Part shown: positions 1-12,459 of the stretch, piece after piece
Numbering within the stretch: the first letter of the stretch is position 1
Layout: the number at the start of each line of letters is the position of its first letter
Assembly: GCF_944390845.1 (NCBI RefSeq)
Contig: NZ_CALXRM010000022.1
Span: 1-49,289 of the forward strand
Source of the DNA: an uncultured Brachyspira sp.
GTDB lineage: Bacteria; Spirochaetota; Brachyspiria; Brachyspirales; Brachyspiraceae
Reading direction: 5' to 3'
DNA: 49,289 nucleotides
Translations under genes and position numbers: made by a program
The notes under the pieces: model-generated
Database searches by the model: none
Told to the model about the DNA's origin: nothing
What the model saw: the letters and a program-made list of their open reading frames with translations, nothing else

Positions 1-85
1 TGACGAAGTCCGCAGAGCGTGTGCGGCGGGAAAAAGTTGACTAAAAAAATGACAAAGTTAAAAATTTTTGGTATATATAAGTTAA
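1..85 (+). repeat. Promoter-bearing dispersed repeat, copy 1
   Basis: A GC-rich stem (CCGC/GCGG around a 9-nt loop, positions 10-26) is followed by GCGGGAAAAAGTTGA, an A-rich stretch and a promoter-like pair: ATGACA at 49-54 and TATATA at 72-77, 17 bp apart. Related copies lie on the opposite strand at 16410-16510 and 49160-49250. The promoter-like part points into the 3' end of the minus-strand gene at 119-910, so what it would transcribe here is unclear. Confidence 0.6.
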
Positions 86-118
86 ATGTTAAATAAATTT
101 ATAGAAATGTATTTATAT

Positions 119-910
119 TTAAAAATATTTTTTTATTAATTGGTCATAGAAACCATTTGTCATAATCACATCTAATCCATAATTGATTTTTTCCAGCAGC
201 TTAGTATCTTCTTTTCTTATACCATAGCCGTAATCAGTTTTAGGAAAAGTTACTCCCGGTATTGATTTCAATGTATCATCAAGTTTAAGATAATTAATGA
301 TTGTACTTTCATCTAGTACAGCACCATCTATTTTTTCTACTTTTAATGATAATAATACACTTCCTGTGGAATCAAATCCAACAACATTTACTCCTTCAAT
401 TGCTGATACAAGATCATCTGAAATTGTTCCTGATATTACTCCTATATTTTTTCCTTTTAAATCTTCTATTGCTGCAATGTCTGTATTATCTTTATTCACC
501 ATAAGAGTCTGACCTGAACTATAATACTTTTTTGAGAAATTAAAAAGTTTTTTTCTTTCCTCCGTAATGCTTATTCCAGCTGATATGATATCTAATTGTT
601 TATCTAATAAACCAGGTATAAGGTCTATAAAGTCCTTTTGTACAAATTCCAATTTTAAATCTGATATTCTAGCTATTTCATTTAACATATCATAGTCAAA
701 TCCGCCTATATCACCGTTAGGCATATGGTATAGAAAAGGATAATCATAAACATATCCTCCTACAGTGACAGTTTCTTTTTCATTGGAATCATCATTATTT
801 GGTATATTTGTTTCTGGAGATTCTTGTTCTTTATTATCGTTATTAGAAGTATTACCGCAGGAAGTAAAATATATAAAAGCAAATAGTATAAAAACAATAA
901 TTTTTTTCAT
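119..910 (-). CDS. Amino-acid-type ABC solute-binding lipoprotein
   Basis: Family 3 periplasmic solute-binding protein (SBP_bac_3), 263 aa. These lipoproteins bind polar amino acids and hand them to an ABC permease. The start at 910 gives a lipoprotein signal, MKKIIVFILFAFIYFTSC, with the lipidated Cys at residue 18; an upstream in-frame extension to 979 would hide this signal and is rejected. Family features visible are GFDYDMLNEIARISDLKLEF, the segment PGLLDKQLDIISAGISITEE and DLKGKNIGVISGT. The next gene upstream, 1000-1794, is a paralogue on the same strand, 89 bp away. No permease or ATPase gene is in the window, so the ligand and transporter partners are unknown. Confidence 0.88.
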   Translation of the reverse strand: MKKIIVFILFAFIYFTSCGNTSNNDNKEQESPETNIPNNDDSNEKETVTVGGYVYDYPFLYHMPNGDIGGFDYDMLNEIARISDLKLEFVQKDFIDLIPGLLDKQLDIISAGISITEERKKLFNFSKKYYSSGQTLMVNKDNTDIAAIEDLKGKNIGVISGTISDDLVSAIEGVNVVGFDSTGSVLLSLKVEKIDGAVLDESTIINYLKLDDTLKSIPGVTFPKTDYGYGIRKEDTKLLEKINYGLDVIMTNGFYDQLIKKYF

Positions 911-999
911 CTGTGTAAAAATGCATATCTTACTTTTAATATATATAAAAAATAATAATAAATATCTAAAAAAAAGCAAGCAATTATTTTAGAATAAAA

Positions 1000-1794
1000 T
1001 TAAAATAAATTTGTATCAAAATATTTGCTAAGAAGACCATCATAAAAACCATTAGTCATAATCTGATTTAATGACTCATTAATTGTATTCAGTAAAGCAT
1101 AATTTCCCTTTGAAACAGCTATACCATAATCTTCTTGAGGATAATCAAGACCATCTAACAGTCTAATATTATCATCATATTTAAGATAATAATCGCAGGT
1201 AACTTTATCAAACATAGTGGCATCTAATTTATCAACTTTTAATGAAAGCAAAGCACTGCCGCAATTATCAAATCTTTTTACTATAATATCCTTATTAGTT
1301 GAAATAATTGTATCTGAAATAGTGCCTCTTATAACTCCAAGGGTTTTCCCTTTAAGGTCATTAAATGTTTTTAAATTGCTGCTTTTTTTTATTAATATTG
1401 CTTGTGTTGAAGTATAATATTTTTCTGAGAAATCAATTACTTTTTTCCTATCTTCAGTAATTGTCATTCCTGCTATTGCCGCATCTATTTGATTTTCCTG
1501 TAATAAAGGAATAAGATTCTCAAACTGCATAGGCATAAATTTTATTGTTAAGTCAGACAGTCTTGCTACTTCACTTATTAAATCATAATCGAATCCATTA
1601 ATAGTATTATTACTTAAATAACTAAAAGGATAATCATAAACATAAATGCCGACTTTTATTTGATTATTTGTTAGTATTGTATTTGTTTCAGTATATTTTA
1701 TTTCTTCCGATTTTTCAGAATCATCATTATATGAACTTTTACAGGCTATGAACAGTAATATTATTAATATAGTTATTAGGTGTAATAATTTCAT
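1000..1794 (-). CDS. Amino-acid-type ABC solute-binding lipoprotein, paralogue
   Basis: Second SBP_bac_3 protein, 264 aa, clearly related to the product of 119-910. Both share GFDYDLISEVARLSDLTIKF-type and DLKGKTLGVIRGTISD-type segments and end with MTNGFYDGLLSKYF-like residues. The signal MKLLHLITILIILLFIAC predicts a lipoprotein with Cys18. It is probably first in a two-gene transcript, since a promoter-like pair lies upstream at 1846-1873. Tandem duplication followed by divergence is the simplest origin. Substrate is not predictable from sequence alone; cysteine, glutamine and arginine binders all belong to this family. Confidence 0.87.
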   Translation of the reverse strand: MKLLHLITILIILLFIACKSSYNDDSEKSEEIKYTETNTILTNNQIKVGIYVYDYPFSYLSNNTINGFDYDLISEVARLSDLTIKFMPMQFENLIPLLQENQIDAAIAGMTITEDRKKVIDFSEKYYTSTQAILIKKSSNLKTFNDLKGKTLGVIRGTISDTIISTNKDIIVKRFDNCGSALLSLKVDKLDATMFDKVTCDYYLKYDDNIRLLDGLDYPQEDYGIAVSKGNYALLNTINESLNQIMTNGFYDGLLSKYFDTNLF

Positions 1795-1845
1795 TTTCTT
1801 CTAAAATAAGTACTAAAAATCATGAATTAAGTGAATATTAGTTAT

Positions 1846-1873
1846 ATCATATATATATTATTAAAAAAGTCAA
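1846..1873 (-). promoter_or_regulatory. Predicted sigma-70 promoter for solute-binding protein pair
   Basis: Reading the minus strand, TTGACT (1868-1873) and TATGAT (1846-1851) are separated by 16 bp, followed by about 50 nt of leader before the start at 1794. Confidence 0.55.
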
Positions 1874-1915
1874 TATTTTATACTTTACTATAAAATATTT
1901 TTATTGATAAGCTAT

Positions 1916-1944
1916 TTGCAAAAACACACTCACTATATTATAAT
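1916..1944 (+). promoter_or_regulatory. Predicted sigma-70 promoter for lepA
   Basis: TTGCAA at 1916-1921 and a perfect TATAAT at 1939-1944 are separated by 17 bp. The lepA start is 75 bp downstream. Confidence 0.65.
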
Positions 1945-2019
1945 ATATCATCAATATTTAAATATGATTTTATTATCAATTAATTTTTAAATTTTTTATA
2001 TAAGGATATATTTTTATCA

Positions 2020-3831
2020 ATGTCATACTCTGAAAAAATTAGAAATTTTTGTATCATAGCACATGTTGACCATGGAAAAAGTACTTTAGCCGACAGAATT
2101 ATAGAACATACCAAAGCTGTATCAAGCAGAGAAATGAAAGATCAAATATTAGATTCTATGGATATAGAAAGGGAAAGAGGAATTACTATTAAAAGTCAGG
2201 CTGTAAAATTAACATATAAAGCTAAAGATGGAGAAGTTTATACTCTTAACTTAATAGACACTCCTGGACACGTTGACTTTAATTATGAAGTATCACGTTC
2301 TCTTGCTGCATGTGAAGGAGCTATACTTGTGGTTGATGCCGCTCAAGGAGTAGAAGCTCAAACTATTTCTAACTTTTATTTAGCTTTTGAGAATAATTTG
2401 GAAATTGTACCTGTTATAAATAAAATAGACTTACCTGCTGCAAATATAGAACTTTGTAAAGAACAAATGGAAAAAGAATTTGGGGTAAATAAAGATGATG
2501 TAGTACTTGCCAGTGCTAAAAACGACATAGGTATAGATGAAATATTAGAAGCAGTTGTAAAAATGATACCTGCCCCAAAAGATAATACAAACAAAAAAAC
2601 AAGAGCTTTAATATTTGACTCTTACTATGATCCTTTCCGCGGTGCTGTTATGATAGTGAGAATATTTGACGGATCTATAAAGAAAAATGATAAATTACTT
2701 TTAATGGAAACAAAGGCAGAGTACGAAGTCGAAGAATGCGGAACTCTTTTACTTGGGCTTAAATCTGCAAATGAATTAAAAAGCGGTGAGGTAGGATATA
2801 TCATAGCTGGTATTAAAAATATATCTGATATAAAAATAGGCGATACTATTACACTTGAAGATGATCCTTCTGATGAACCTTTAATAGGTTATAAAGAAGT
2901 TCTTCCAATGGTATTTGCTGGTATTTTCCCTGCCGAAGATGAAGATTACACTAATTTACAAAAGGCATTAGAAAAATTAAAACTTAATGATGCTTCTTTA
3001 GTTTATGAACCAGAACGCTCTATAGCATTAGGTTTTGGTTACAGATGCGGATTCTTGGGACTTTTGCATTTGGAAATTGTACAGGAAAGACTTGAAAGAG
3101 AATTCAATCTTAACCTTGTAATAACAAGCCCTTCAGTAGAAGTAAAATTAAAACTCACAAACGGCGAAGAAAAAATAATTGATAACCCGGCAGACTTCCC
3201 TACTGCTCAGTATATAGAAAAATGTTATGAACCTTTTATTAATGCTTTGATAATTGTACCTACTGACTATTTAGGAAACATCATTTCACTTTGTATTGAC
3301 AGAAGAGGAACACAAACTTCTTTAAATTATCTAGATGATAAAAGAGCCGAAATCAAATTTGATTTGCCTTTGATTGAAGTAGTATATGATTTCTATGATA
3401 AATTAAAATCCATTTCAAGAGGATATGCTTCATTCGACTATGACTTTTCAGATTTCAGAGAAAGCCAAATAGAAAAAATAGATATACTCGTACATGGCGA
3501 AGTTGTAGATGCTTTATCATTTATGGCACATAGAAGTAATGCAGAAACTAGAGGAAGACAAATAATAGAAAAATTAAAATATCTTATTCCAAAACATATG
3601 TTCCAAATACCTTTACAGGCTGCAATAGGCGGACGTATCATAGCCCGTGAAAATATTAGTGCATTAAGGAAGAATGTTACAGCTAAATGTTACGGCGGTG
3701 ATATCACAAGAAAAAGAAAATTATTAGAGAAGCAGAAAGAAGGTAAAAAAAGAATGAAAGCCATTGGAAGCGTAGAAATACCACAAGATGCATTCATAAG
3801 TGTATTGAAAACTGATGACAATAATAAATAA
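2020..3831 (+). CDS. lepA: Elongation factor 4 (LepA)
   Basis: Ribosome-associated GTPase of the translation-factor superfamily, 603 aa, the usual length. The N-terminal G domain shows the P-loop [14 protein letters not shown], switch motif [22 protein letters not shown] and NKIDLPAA. Then come the beta-barrel domain, EF-G-like domains ([14 protein letters not shown]-type segment, here [20 protein letters not shown]) and the LepA-specific C-terminal domain with [17 protein letters not shown] near the end. EF4 is proposed to back-translocate or remodel stalled ribosomes. It is transcribed alone from the promoter at 1916-1944 and ends at the terminator at 3844-3879. Confidence 0.98.
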   Translation: MSYSEKIRNFCIIAHVDHGKSTLADRIIEHTKAVSSREMKDQILDSMDIERERGITIKSQAVKLTYKAKDGEVYTLNLIDTPGHVDFNYEVSRSLAACEGAILVVDAAQGVEAQTISNFYLAFENNLEIVPVINKIDLPAANIELCKEQMEKEFGVNKDDVVLASAKNDIGIDEILEAVVKMIPAPKDNTNKKTRALIFDSYYDPFRGAVMIVRIFDGSIKKNDKLLLMETKAEYEVEECGTLLLGLKSANELKSGEVGYIIAGIKNISDIKIGDTITLEDDPSDEPLIGYKEVLPMVFAGIFPAEDEDYTNLQKALEKLKLNDASLVYEPERSIALGFGYRCGFLGLLHLEIVQERLEREFNLNLVITSPSVEVKLKLTNGEEKIIDNPADFPTAQYIEKCYEPFINALIIVPTDYLGNIISLCIDRRGTQTSLNYLDDKRAEIKFDLPLIEVVYDFYDKLKSISRGYASFDYDFSDFRESQIEKIDILVHGEVVDALSFMAHRSNAETRGRQIIEKLKYLIPKHMFQIPLQAAIGGRIIARENISALRKNVTAKCYGGDITRKRKLLEKQKEGKKRMKAIGSVEIPQDAFISVLKTDDNNK

Positions 3832-3843
3832 TTTGATAAATAC

Positions 3844-3885
3844 AAAAGGAATATGTATTGCAAAATATATATTCCTTTTATTTTA
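3844..3885 (+). terminator. Rho-independent terminator after lepA
   Basis: Perfect 11-bp arms (AAAAGGAATAT at 3844-3854, ATATTCCTTTT at 3869-3879) followed by a T-rich tail. Confidence 0.75.
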
Positions 3886-4172
3886 TAAAAAACAGTATTA
3901 TATAAAATATATGCAATACTATACTTATTCAATATAAAAAGTACATATATGTTTTTATATGGTTCCAGTTTTTAGCTGCTTTTTATACATACATTTTTTG
4001 ATTCTGAATTTTTATTTAAAAATTATCATAAGCATATTTAGTATTTAATTTGTTATATAAACAACATATTCTGTAAAAATTAATATCATTATTAACAATA
4101 TCATAGAAAACACATCTATATAAAAATACAATATTTTTTAATAGAATTTATAAAAATAGGATATATTTTTTA

Positions 4173-4199
4173 TAAAGGAATTTTTTATCCTTCCGAAAA
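4173..4199 (+). promoter_or_regulatory. Sigma-28-like flagellar promoter before fliK
   Basis: TAAA at 4173-4176, exactly 15 bp, then TCCGAAAA at 4192-4199. This matches the flagellar sigma-28 consensus TAAA-N15-GCCGATAA at 10 of 12 defined positions. It lies 38 bp before the fliK-like start. The rest of the 405-bp gap after lepA holds the lepA terminator and AT-rich sequence without a recognisable gene. Confidence 0.5.
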
Positions 4200-4237
4200 T
4201 TAACATAATAGTAATAAATAAAATTAGGAAGTAAATT

Positions 4238-5821
4238 ATGGTAAATGGATTAGGTAATTTATTATCTTTTGTTGATACTAATGTTTCATCTAACAATAAT
4301 GCTTACAACTTAAACAATTATAGTTATGATGATTCTTTCGCTAATATGTTAAATAAAACACAATCTGAAGAAATTTATTCAGCTCCTTCAAGTGTTTCAA
4401 ACAAAATAGAAAGACATACCTCTTCAGATAATAATAATCAAATAGAAACTAATTACAACGAGTACAACAATTATGATGATTATAATGAATATGATGCTTC
4501 TAATTCTACAATAGAAGAAAAATTATCATCAAAAGAAAATGAAGTAAAAAAGACTGATAGTAATTCAAATAATGCTGAAGAAAAAAACGCTGTTAATGAT
4601 TCAGAAGAAGAAGAAAAAGCTGTAAAAGATGAAACTAAAGTTGCTTCCGAGAATGATGAAAAAAAGGCAGAAGAAAAATCTGATAAATTAAATGGTAATA
4701 ACGAAGAAAAATTAGCTTTAACAAAAGAAAAAGCTAAACTTGTTTTACAAAATGCTTCTGCTAATAATGAAAAAACATCTGAAGTAAAAGAATTGAATAA
4801 TAAAGAAGCTTCAGTAACTAGAACAGATAAAAAAGAAAATACTAAAAATTCTGAAGAAATAGAAAAAATTAAAAAACAAATAGAATCTTTGAATTTAGAT
4901 GAATTAGATGAAGAAGATAAAAAAGAATTAGAAGATTTAATAGAATCATTAGAAACTTTAAAAGCTATGATAGATGGTGACAATAACATCGAAGAAGAAA
5001 AAGAAGTTTCTATTGAAGATATTAAAGATGATGTTGAAGTTAAAGAAACTGATTCTGTAGATAATAAAGAAATAAAAATAGTTTCTAATAAAGACAATGA
5101 AAAAAATATAGAAACAAAAGATATCAATGTTGAAGAAACTGCTGTACAAACTGATAATACAATTATGGCAGATGCTAATATTGATATGAATAATGTTGAA
5201 AACAAATATGCTGATAAAGATACAGATGTAAAAAACAACAATAATAACAATGCTGTAAACAATACAATATCAGATGACAAAGGTGCAGAATTAACAATTA
5301 TCAATATGAAAGATTCTGCTGAAGGTGCTAATTTGAAAGGATACAATCATTATAATAACAATGTATCAAAAACTCATAACAGCACTAATCTTACAGATAA
5401 TATGATAAAATTCCAAGACTTAATGGGTAAGCTTGTAGAAAAAGCACAAGTAGCTGTAAGCAATGGTAAAAGCGAAGTATTAATGAGTCTTAATCCTGAA
5501 TACTTAGGAAAAGTAAGATTAAAAATAAGTATGGACGGAGATAATTTAATTGGAAAGATATTTGTAGATAATGCCGATGTTAAAGATATATTTACTAAGA
5601 ATTTAGATACTGTAATATCTTCATTAAATGAAATAGGTATTAACATAGAAGGCTTTGATGTAATGCTTAGACAAGATATGACTAATGACGGCGGATTTGG
5701 TGAAGAATTAGAAAATGCAGGAAACAGACTTGCTTTTGAAAATGATAACAATGTTGAAGAAGTAAAAGCAGATATAAAAACCTACATAGTACCAGAAAGA
5801 AAATTAAATTTACTTATATAA
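4238..5821 (+). CDS. fliK: Flagellar hook-length control protein, FliK-like
   Basis: Predicted secreted ruler that sets hook length and switches the flagellar export apparatus to late substrates; 527 aa. The first ~385 residues are low-complexity and rich in Asn, Glu, Lys and Asp, typical of the poorly conserved FliK N-terminal ruler. The C-terminal Flg_hook domain (about 405-480) is recognisable by LNPEYLGKVRLKISMDGDNL and by NEIGINIEGFDV. An SD-like AGGAAG precedes the start. It lies 46 bp upstream of flgD, so the two are probably co-transcribed. The antisense strand of the acidic region stays open over 860 bp only because of codon bias. Confidence 0.85.
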   Translation: MVNGLGNLLSFVDTNVSSNNNAYNLNNYSYDDSFANMLNKTQSEEIYSAPSSVSNKIERHTSSDNNNQIETNYNEYNNYDDYNEYDASNSTIEEKLSSKENEVKKTDSNSNNAEEKNAVNDSEEEEKAVKDETKVASENDEKKAEEKSDKLNGNNEEKLALTKEKAKLVLQNASANNEKTSEVKELNNKEASVTRTDKKENTKNSEEIEKIKKQIESLNLDELDEEDKKELEDLIESLETLKAMIDGDNNIEEEKEVSIEDIKDDVEVKETDSVDNKEIKIVSNKDNEKNIETKDINVEETAVQTDNTIMADANIDMNNVENKYADKDTDVKNNNNNNAVNNTISDDKGAELTIINMKDSAEGANLKGYNHYNNNVSKTHNSTNLTDNMIKFQDLMGKLVEKAQVAVSNGKSEVLMSLNPEYLGKVRLKISMDGDNLIGKIFVDNADVKDIFTKNLDTVISSLNEIGINIEGFDVMLRQDMTNDGGFGEELENAGNRLAFENDNNVEEVKADIKTYIVPERKLNLLI

Positions 5822-5867
5822 GTAATTCTCGAAGCAGCAGAGAAAACAACTTTAAGGAGATAAATAA

Positions 5868-6665
5868 ATGATTTCAGCAGATGCATTAAAAATGTCAGAT
5901 AAAGAAATAAAAATCTTAAAACAGGAAGTTGGTGCTTTCAATTTACAGCATAATTTCCAGAGAGATCCTACTCAAAATTCTTTGGGTAAAGATGCCTTCT
6001 TGAAATTACTTACTGTACAAATGAGCCATCAGGATCCTTTGTCACCAATGGACAACAGAGATATGATTGCACAATTAGCACAATTCTCATCAGTTGAACA
6101 GATGACAGAAGTTAATAAAAATCTTGATTCTATGAAAACTTTCTACTCAAGCCAAACAGGATATTCTATGCTTGGAAAGAGTGTTGAAGTTATGGACGAA
6201 GCTGGAAACAGATTCTTAGGCCCTGTTGAAATGGTTATGGAAAATGATACTGGAGTGGCACTTGCTGTTAGAACAGAAAACGGACTTATTACTGTACGTC
6301 CTGAAGATGTTATGATAGTACATTCAAGCGGTGATTTAATGGCTTCAGAAGCTGCTGCTGTTTCTCAAGTTAGACAAGCTCAAAGCGAAGATGAAGCAAC
6401 AAAGATGTTCCAATCTTCTTTAGTTGATAAAGCTCAAGTTATTAGAAGACCTTCTGCTAATGATGAAAGCGGTGAGCAAGTTAATAATGAGTTCGGTGAT
6501 ATGAGAGCTGCTATAGAAGCTGAAATCAATGCTGCTACTAAAAGCGAAGTTTCTGAAGTAGATAATGCCAGCTTAAATAAAACAGATAAAACTGCTGGTA
6601 TGATGAAAGCAGAAGAAGCATTAATGAACAGCAAAGAAGTTGGAAACAAAAGTATAAAAAAATAA
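5868..6665 (+). CDS. flgD: Flagellar hook assembly protein FlgD
   Basis: Hook-capping scaffold that sits on the growing hook and guides FlgE subunits; 265 aa. The conserved N-terminal FlgD domain is clear at about residues 38-95, with FLKLLTVQMSHQDPLSPMDN followed by AQLAQFSSVEQM. Residues about 115-150 form the beta-rich insert (GKSVEVMDEAGNRFLGPVEM). The C-terminal ~100 residues are Ala/Glu/Ser-rich and not conserved. A strong SD, AAGGAG, lies 8 nt before the ATG. A terminator follows directly, so the hook gene flgE, commonly next in flagellar operons, is not here. Confidence 0.93.
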   Translation: MISADALKMSDKEIKILKQEVGAFNLQHNFQRDPTQNSLGKDAFLKLLTVQMSHQDPLSPMDNRDMIAQLAQFSSVEQMTEVNKNLDSMKTFYSSQTGYSMLGKSVEVMDEAGNRFLGPVEMVMENDTGVALAVRTENGLITVRPEDVMIVHSSGDLMASEAAAVSQVRQAQSEDEATKMFQSSLVDKAQVIRRPSANDESGEQVNNEFGDMRAAIEAEINAATKSEVSEVDNASLNKTDKTAGMMKAEEALMNSKEVGNKSIKK

Positions 6666-6697
6666 GACATTTACAGAAATAAGATTGTTGATAAATT

Positions 6698-6750
6698 AAA
6701 GCCTATGGAATTATATTTTAATTATATTCTATAGGCTTTATTTGTTTTTT
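6698..6750 (+). terminator. Rho-independent terminator after flgD
   Basis: Arms AAAGCCTAT (6698-6706) and ATAGGCTTT (6731-6739) with a T-rich tail ending in six T. Confidence 0.75.
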
Positions 6751-6765
6751 AGCTTTATTCTAAAT

Positions 6766-7073
6766 CCCACCCTATATCTTTTAAATGTTTTCAGTTGCTT
6801 TTACTATATTTTCCTTTTAATTTCATACTGATATTTTAACCACCCACCCTAGTTATTTTTAAATTTATGATGCTTATACCGCACGCTGAATAAAATTAAC
6901 AATATAACACAATCTTTAATTATAATATAATCATATAATTAAATTTAATTAACCGTGCGTTAAATAGATTTTAAATCTCAAAATCATTTGGGCGGGCGTG
7001 AACATTTCTTTTTAAACAATAAAAAAAATTAAATTAAAAATTGCAGATGAATACAATAAAGATAGAGGGCGGG
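6766..7073. repeat. Mirrored lattice repeat, locus 1
   Basis: Order along the plus strand: CCCACCC (6766), CCCACCC (6843), CGCACG (6880-6885), CGTGCG (6954-6959), GGGCGGG (6990), GGGCGGG (7067). The two halves are mirror complements around the central 80-bp CGCACG/CGTGCG hairpin, so the whole 308 bp can fold into one long imperfect stem. It sits between the convergent flgD and bgl operons. Six related loci are in this window. Confidence 0.85.
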
Positions 7074-7133
7074 CAAATGTAATGTAAGTTTAATAATAAA
7101 AAATAAATAATTTCCATTAGAGTTTAGATATTA

Positions 7134-7175
7134 TAAAAAAGGTATTGATAAAATAAATTACCAATACCGTTTTTA
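7134..7175 (-). terminator. Candidate terminator for the bgl operon
   Basis: GGTATTG (7141-7147) pairs with CAATACC (7162-7168). On the minus strand the stem is followed by six T; on the plus strand a shorter T run also follows, so it may work in both directions. It lies beyond the 197-bp repeats, about 640 bp after the glucosidase stop. Confidence 0.5.
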
Positions 7176-7207
7176 TGGAACATATATTATTTAATTAAAG
7201 ATTTTTC

Positions 7208-9219
<2,012 letters not shown>

Positions 9220-9249
9220 CTATATTATTTAAATTTATTTTTTAAATAA

Positions 9250-11229
<1,980 letters not shown>

Positions 11230-11232
<3 letters not shown>

Positions 11233-11257
11233 TTTGGCCAACTTAATGTCACCATCC
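11230..11257 (-). promoter_or_regulatory. RAT-like antiterminator-binding element before the PTS gene
   Basis: The minus strand reads GGATGGTGAC, then ATTAAGT, then TGGCCAAACCT. This fits the ribonucleic antiterminator consensus of BglG/SacY/LicT targets (GGATTGTTACTG..., GGCAAAACCT) at most conserved positions, with 28 nt against the usual 29-30. Confidence 0.65.
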
Positions 11258-11309
11258 AAATATATATTAAATCCTATAAATATTTTCTATTAATAAAAAA
11301 CAAATAATT

Positions 11310-11849
11310 TTATTCTCTCCTCTTTGCCTTCTCTATATGTATAGTTAAATATAATTTCTCCTCATCGCTTATATCATACGAATAAGAAAGTAAAATATAT
11401 TCTGCTATTTTTAAAGTGCATTCATAAGCTTCTTTATATTTCATCTTCACTACTGAAAGCAAATCTTCATCTTCTTTATCATTATAAATATTTTTTTGAA
11501 ACAATCTCAAAGCAAAAAATTTTAAATGAGTTATAAATCTATTATAATACAAAGATTCTTCATTGAACTTTATATTAAAATGTCTTTCTACTATCATAAC
11601 TATTTTTTGTATAAGCTTTGTAATCTCTCCCATTTCTTTTATGCATCCGTAATCATCATTAGTTTGAGCATTAACTATATGAAGTGCTATAAATCCTGCC
11701 TCATAATCTGAAAGTCTTATATTGAAATCTTCTTCTATAATATCTAAAGCTTTCAAACCTATATTGTATTCATCTTTATAGAATTTTTTTATATCCCAAA
11801 GCATCATATTTTTTATATTGACATTTTCTTTAGTTCTAACTATTTCCAT
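11310..11849 (-). CDS. BglG/LicT antiterminator, C-terminal fragment (PRD1 rest and PRD2)
   Basis: 179 aa carrying most of PRD1 (conserved His in GFIALHIVNAQ) and all of PRD2 (RFITHLKFFALRL and LYLTIHIEKAKRR). PRDs are phosphorylated by the PTS to switch antiterminator activity. The frame opens with ATG at 11849 formed inside the (AT)6 tract, overlapping the stop of the N-terminal fragment by 10 nt, with no SD of its own. Translation would need coupling to, or frameshifting from, the upstream fragment. Loss of one AT would fuse both fragments into a 281-aa protein, close to LicT (277 aa). Treat as half of an interrupted gene. Confidence 0.85.
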   Translation of the reverse strand: MEIVRTKENVNIKNMMLWDIKKFYKDEYNIGLKALDIIEEDFNIRLSDYEAGFIALHIVNAQTNDDYGCIKEMGEITKLIQKIVMIVERHFNIKFNEESLYYNRFITHLKFFALRLFQKNIYNDKEDEDLLSVVKMKYKEAYECTLKIAEYILLSYSYDISDEEKLYLTIHIEKAKRRE

Positions 11850-12157
11850 ATATATATATGATCCATTAAAGTGATATATAAAAAATCATTTAAACTTCTT
11901 TCTGCTTTAGTTTTAGCATACGTAATAATTTTTTCTGTGGTATTTAAATATTCTGCCGGTATATCTTTTAATAATTGCTGAAGTTTGCTGTTATTATCTG
12001 AATTTTCCAATAGAAAAGTTTTATCAATTTTTCCGTCATCTATTATATCGACTACTTTTTTCCCAAAGGCTATACCTCTGCCCATAACAATTTTTTCTGT
12101 TTTGCCTTCTTCAAAAATAACAACGAAATTATTATTAAGTATCTTTCCTATTTTCAT
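11840..12157 (-). CDS. licT: BglG/LicT antiterminator, N-terminal fragment (CAT RNA-binding domain)
   Basis: 105 aa holding the complete co-antiterminator (CAT) RNA-binding domain (about 1-57, with MKIGKILNNNFVVIFEEG and VMGRGIAFGKKVVD) and the first helices of PRD1 up to YITLMDHIY. The frame then reads IWK-stop because of an (AT)6 tract. Typical homologues continue DHI-x-FAIER-x-K-x-G-x-x-IKN. Exactly this spacing is regained in the downstream frame if one AT is removed. In the family, isolated CAT domains can antiterminate without sugar control, so this fragment might be active. Good SD AGGAG upstream; the leader has a promoter, RAT-like sequence and intrinsic terminator. Confidence 0.88.
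   Translation of the reverse strand: MKIGKILNNNFVVIFEEGKTEKIVMGRGIAFGKKVVDIIDDGKIDKTFLLENSDNNSKLQQLLKDIPAEYLNTTEKIITYAKTKAERSLNDFLYITLMDHIYIWK
11848..11859. repeat. (AT)6 dinucleotide tract interrupting the antiterminator gene
   Basis: Twelve bases of alternating AT between GATC and GG on the minus strand. With five units the reading frame runs DHIYMEIVRTKENVNIKN and joins both antiterminator halves; with six it stops at DHIYIWK. Confidence 0.9.
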
Positions 12158-12171
12158 AAGGACTTCTCCTA

Positions 12172-12244
12172 AAATAAAAAAACCTATTTATATAAAAACA
12201 AAATATACAATACTTCCGAATTTCGTCTTTATATAAATAGGTTT
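12172..12244 (-). terminator. Leader terminator before the antiterminator gene
   Basis: Perfect 17-bp arms AAACCTATTTATATAAA (minus strand, 12228-12244) and TTTATATAAATAGGTTT (12180-12196) around a 31-nt loop, followed by a U-run. It lies between the promoter at 12298-12326 and the start at 12157. The first arm overlaps the 3' end of the RAT-like element, the arrangement used for antitermination by this protein family, suggesting autoregulation. Confidence 0.8.
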
Positions 12245-12283
12245 AGCTTGTCTTAAAAAATTGCGGTAAAACAATCACTATCC
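12239..12283 (-). promoter_or_regulatory. RAT-like element in the antiterminator leader
   Basis: The minus strand has GGATAGTGAT (12274-12283) and AAGCTAAACCT (12239-12249), matching the two halves of the RAT-like element at 11230-11257, but separated by 24 instead of 7 nt. The 3' half overlaps the first arm of the leader terminator. Confidence 0.5.
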
Positions 12284-12297
12284 AGTATGATATACTT

Positions 12298-12326
12298 ATC
12301 ATAAACTATATAACATTAATTGTCAA
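12298..12326 (-). promoter_or_regulatory. Predicted promoter of the bgl operon
   Basis: Minus strand TTGACA (12321-12326), 17-bp spacer, TATGAT (12298-12303). Transcription would begin just before the RAT-like element. Confidence 0.75.
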
Positions 12327-12459
12327 GGATTTTTTTATATTAACTTGTATAAAGCTATGATAAAACTTTTCTTTCTTTTTTAACTTTAAATAATAAAAAA
12401 ATTAAATTTTAAACTGCAATTTTGACAACACAGTTTATTTAAATTTGTTATGCTTATAC

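Noticed and set aside
4480-5346. 288-aa antisense frame opposite fliK
   Set aside because: Ser/Phe-rich low-complexity translation that mirrors the Glu/Lys/Asn-rich fliK ruler; no SD; explained by codon bias.
6990-7073. G-quadruplex from GGGCGGG motifs
   Set aside because: Each site has only two G-runs, and the next pair is about 77 bp away, so a standard intramolecular quadruplex is not supported.
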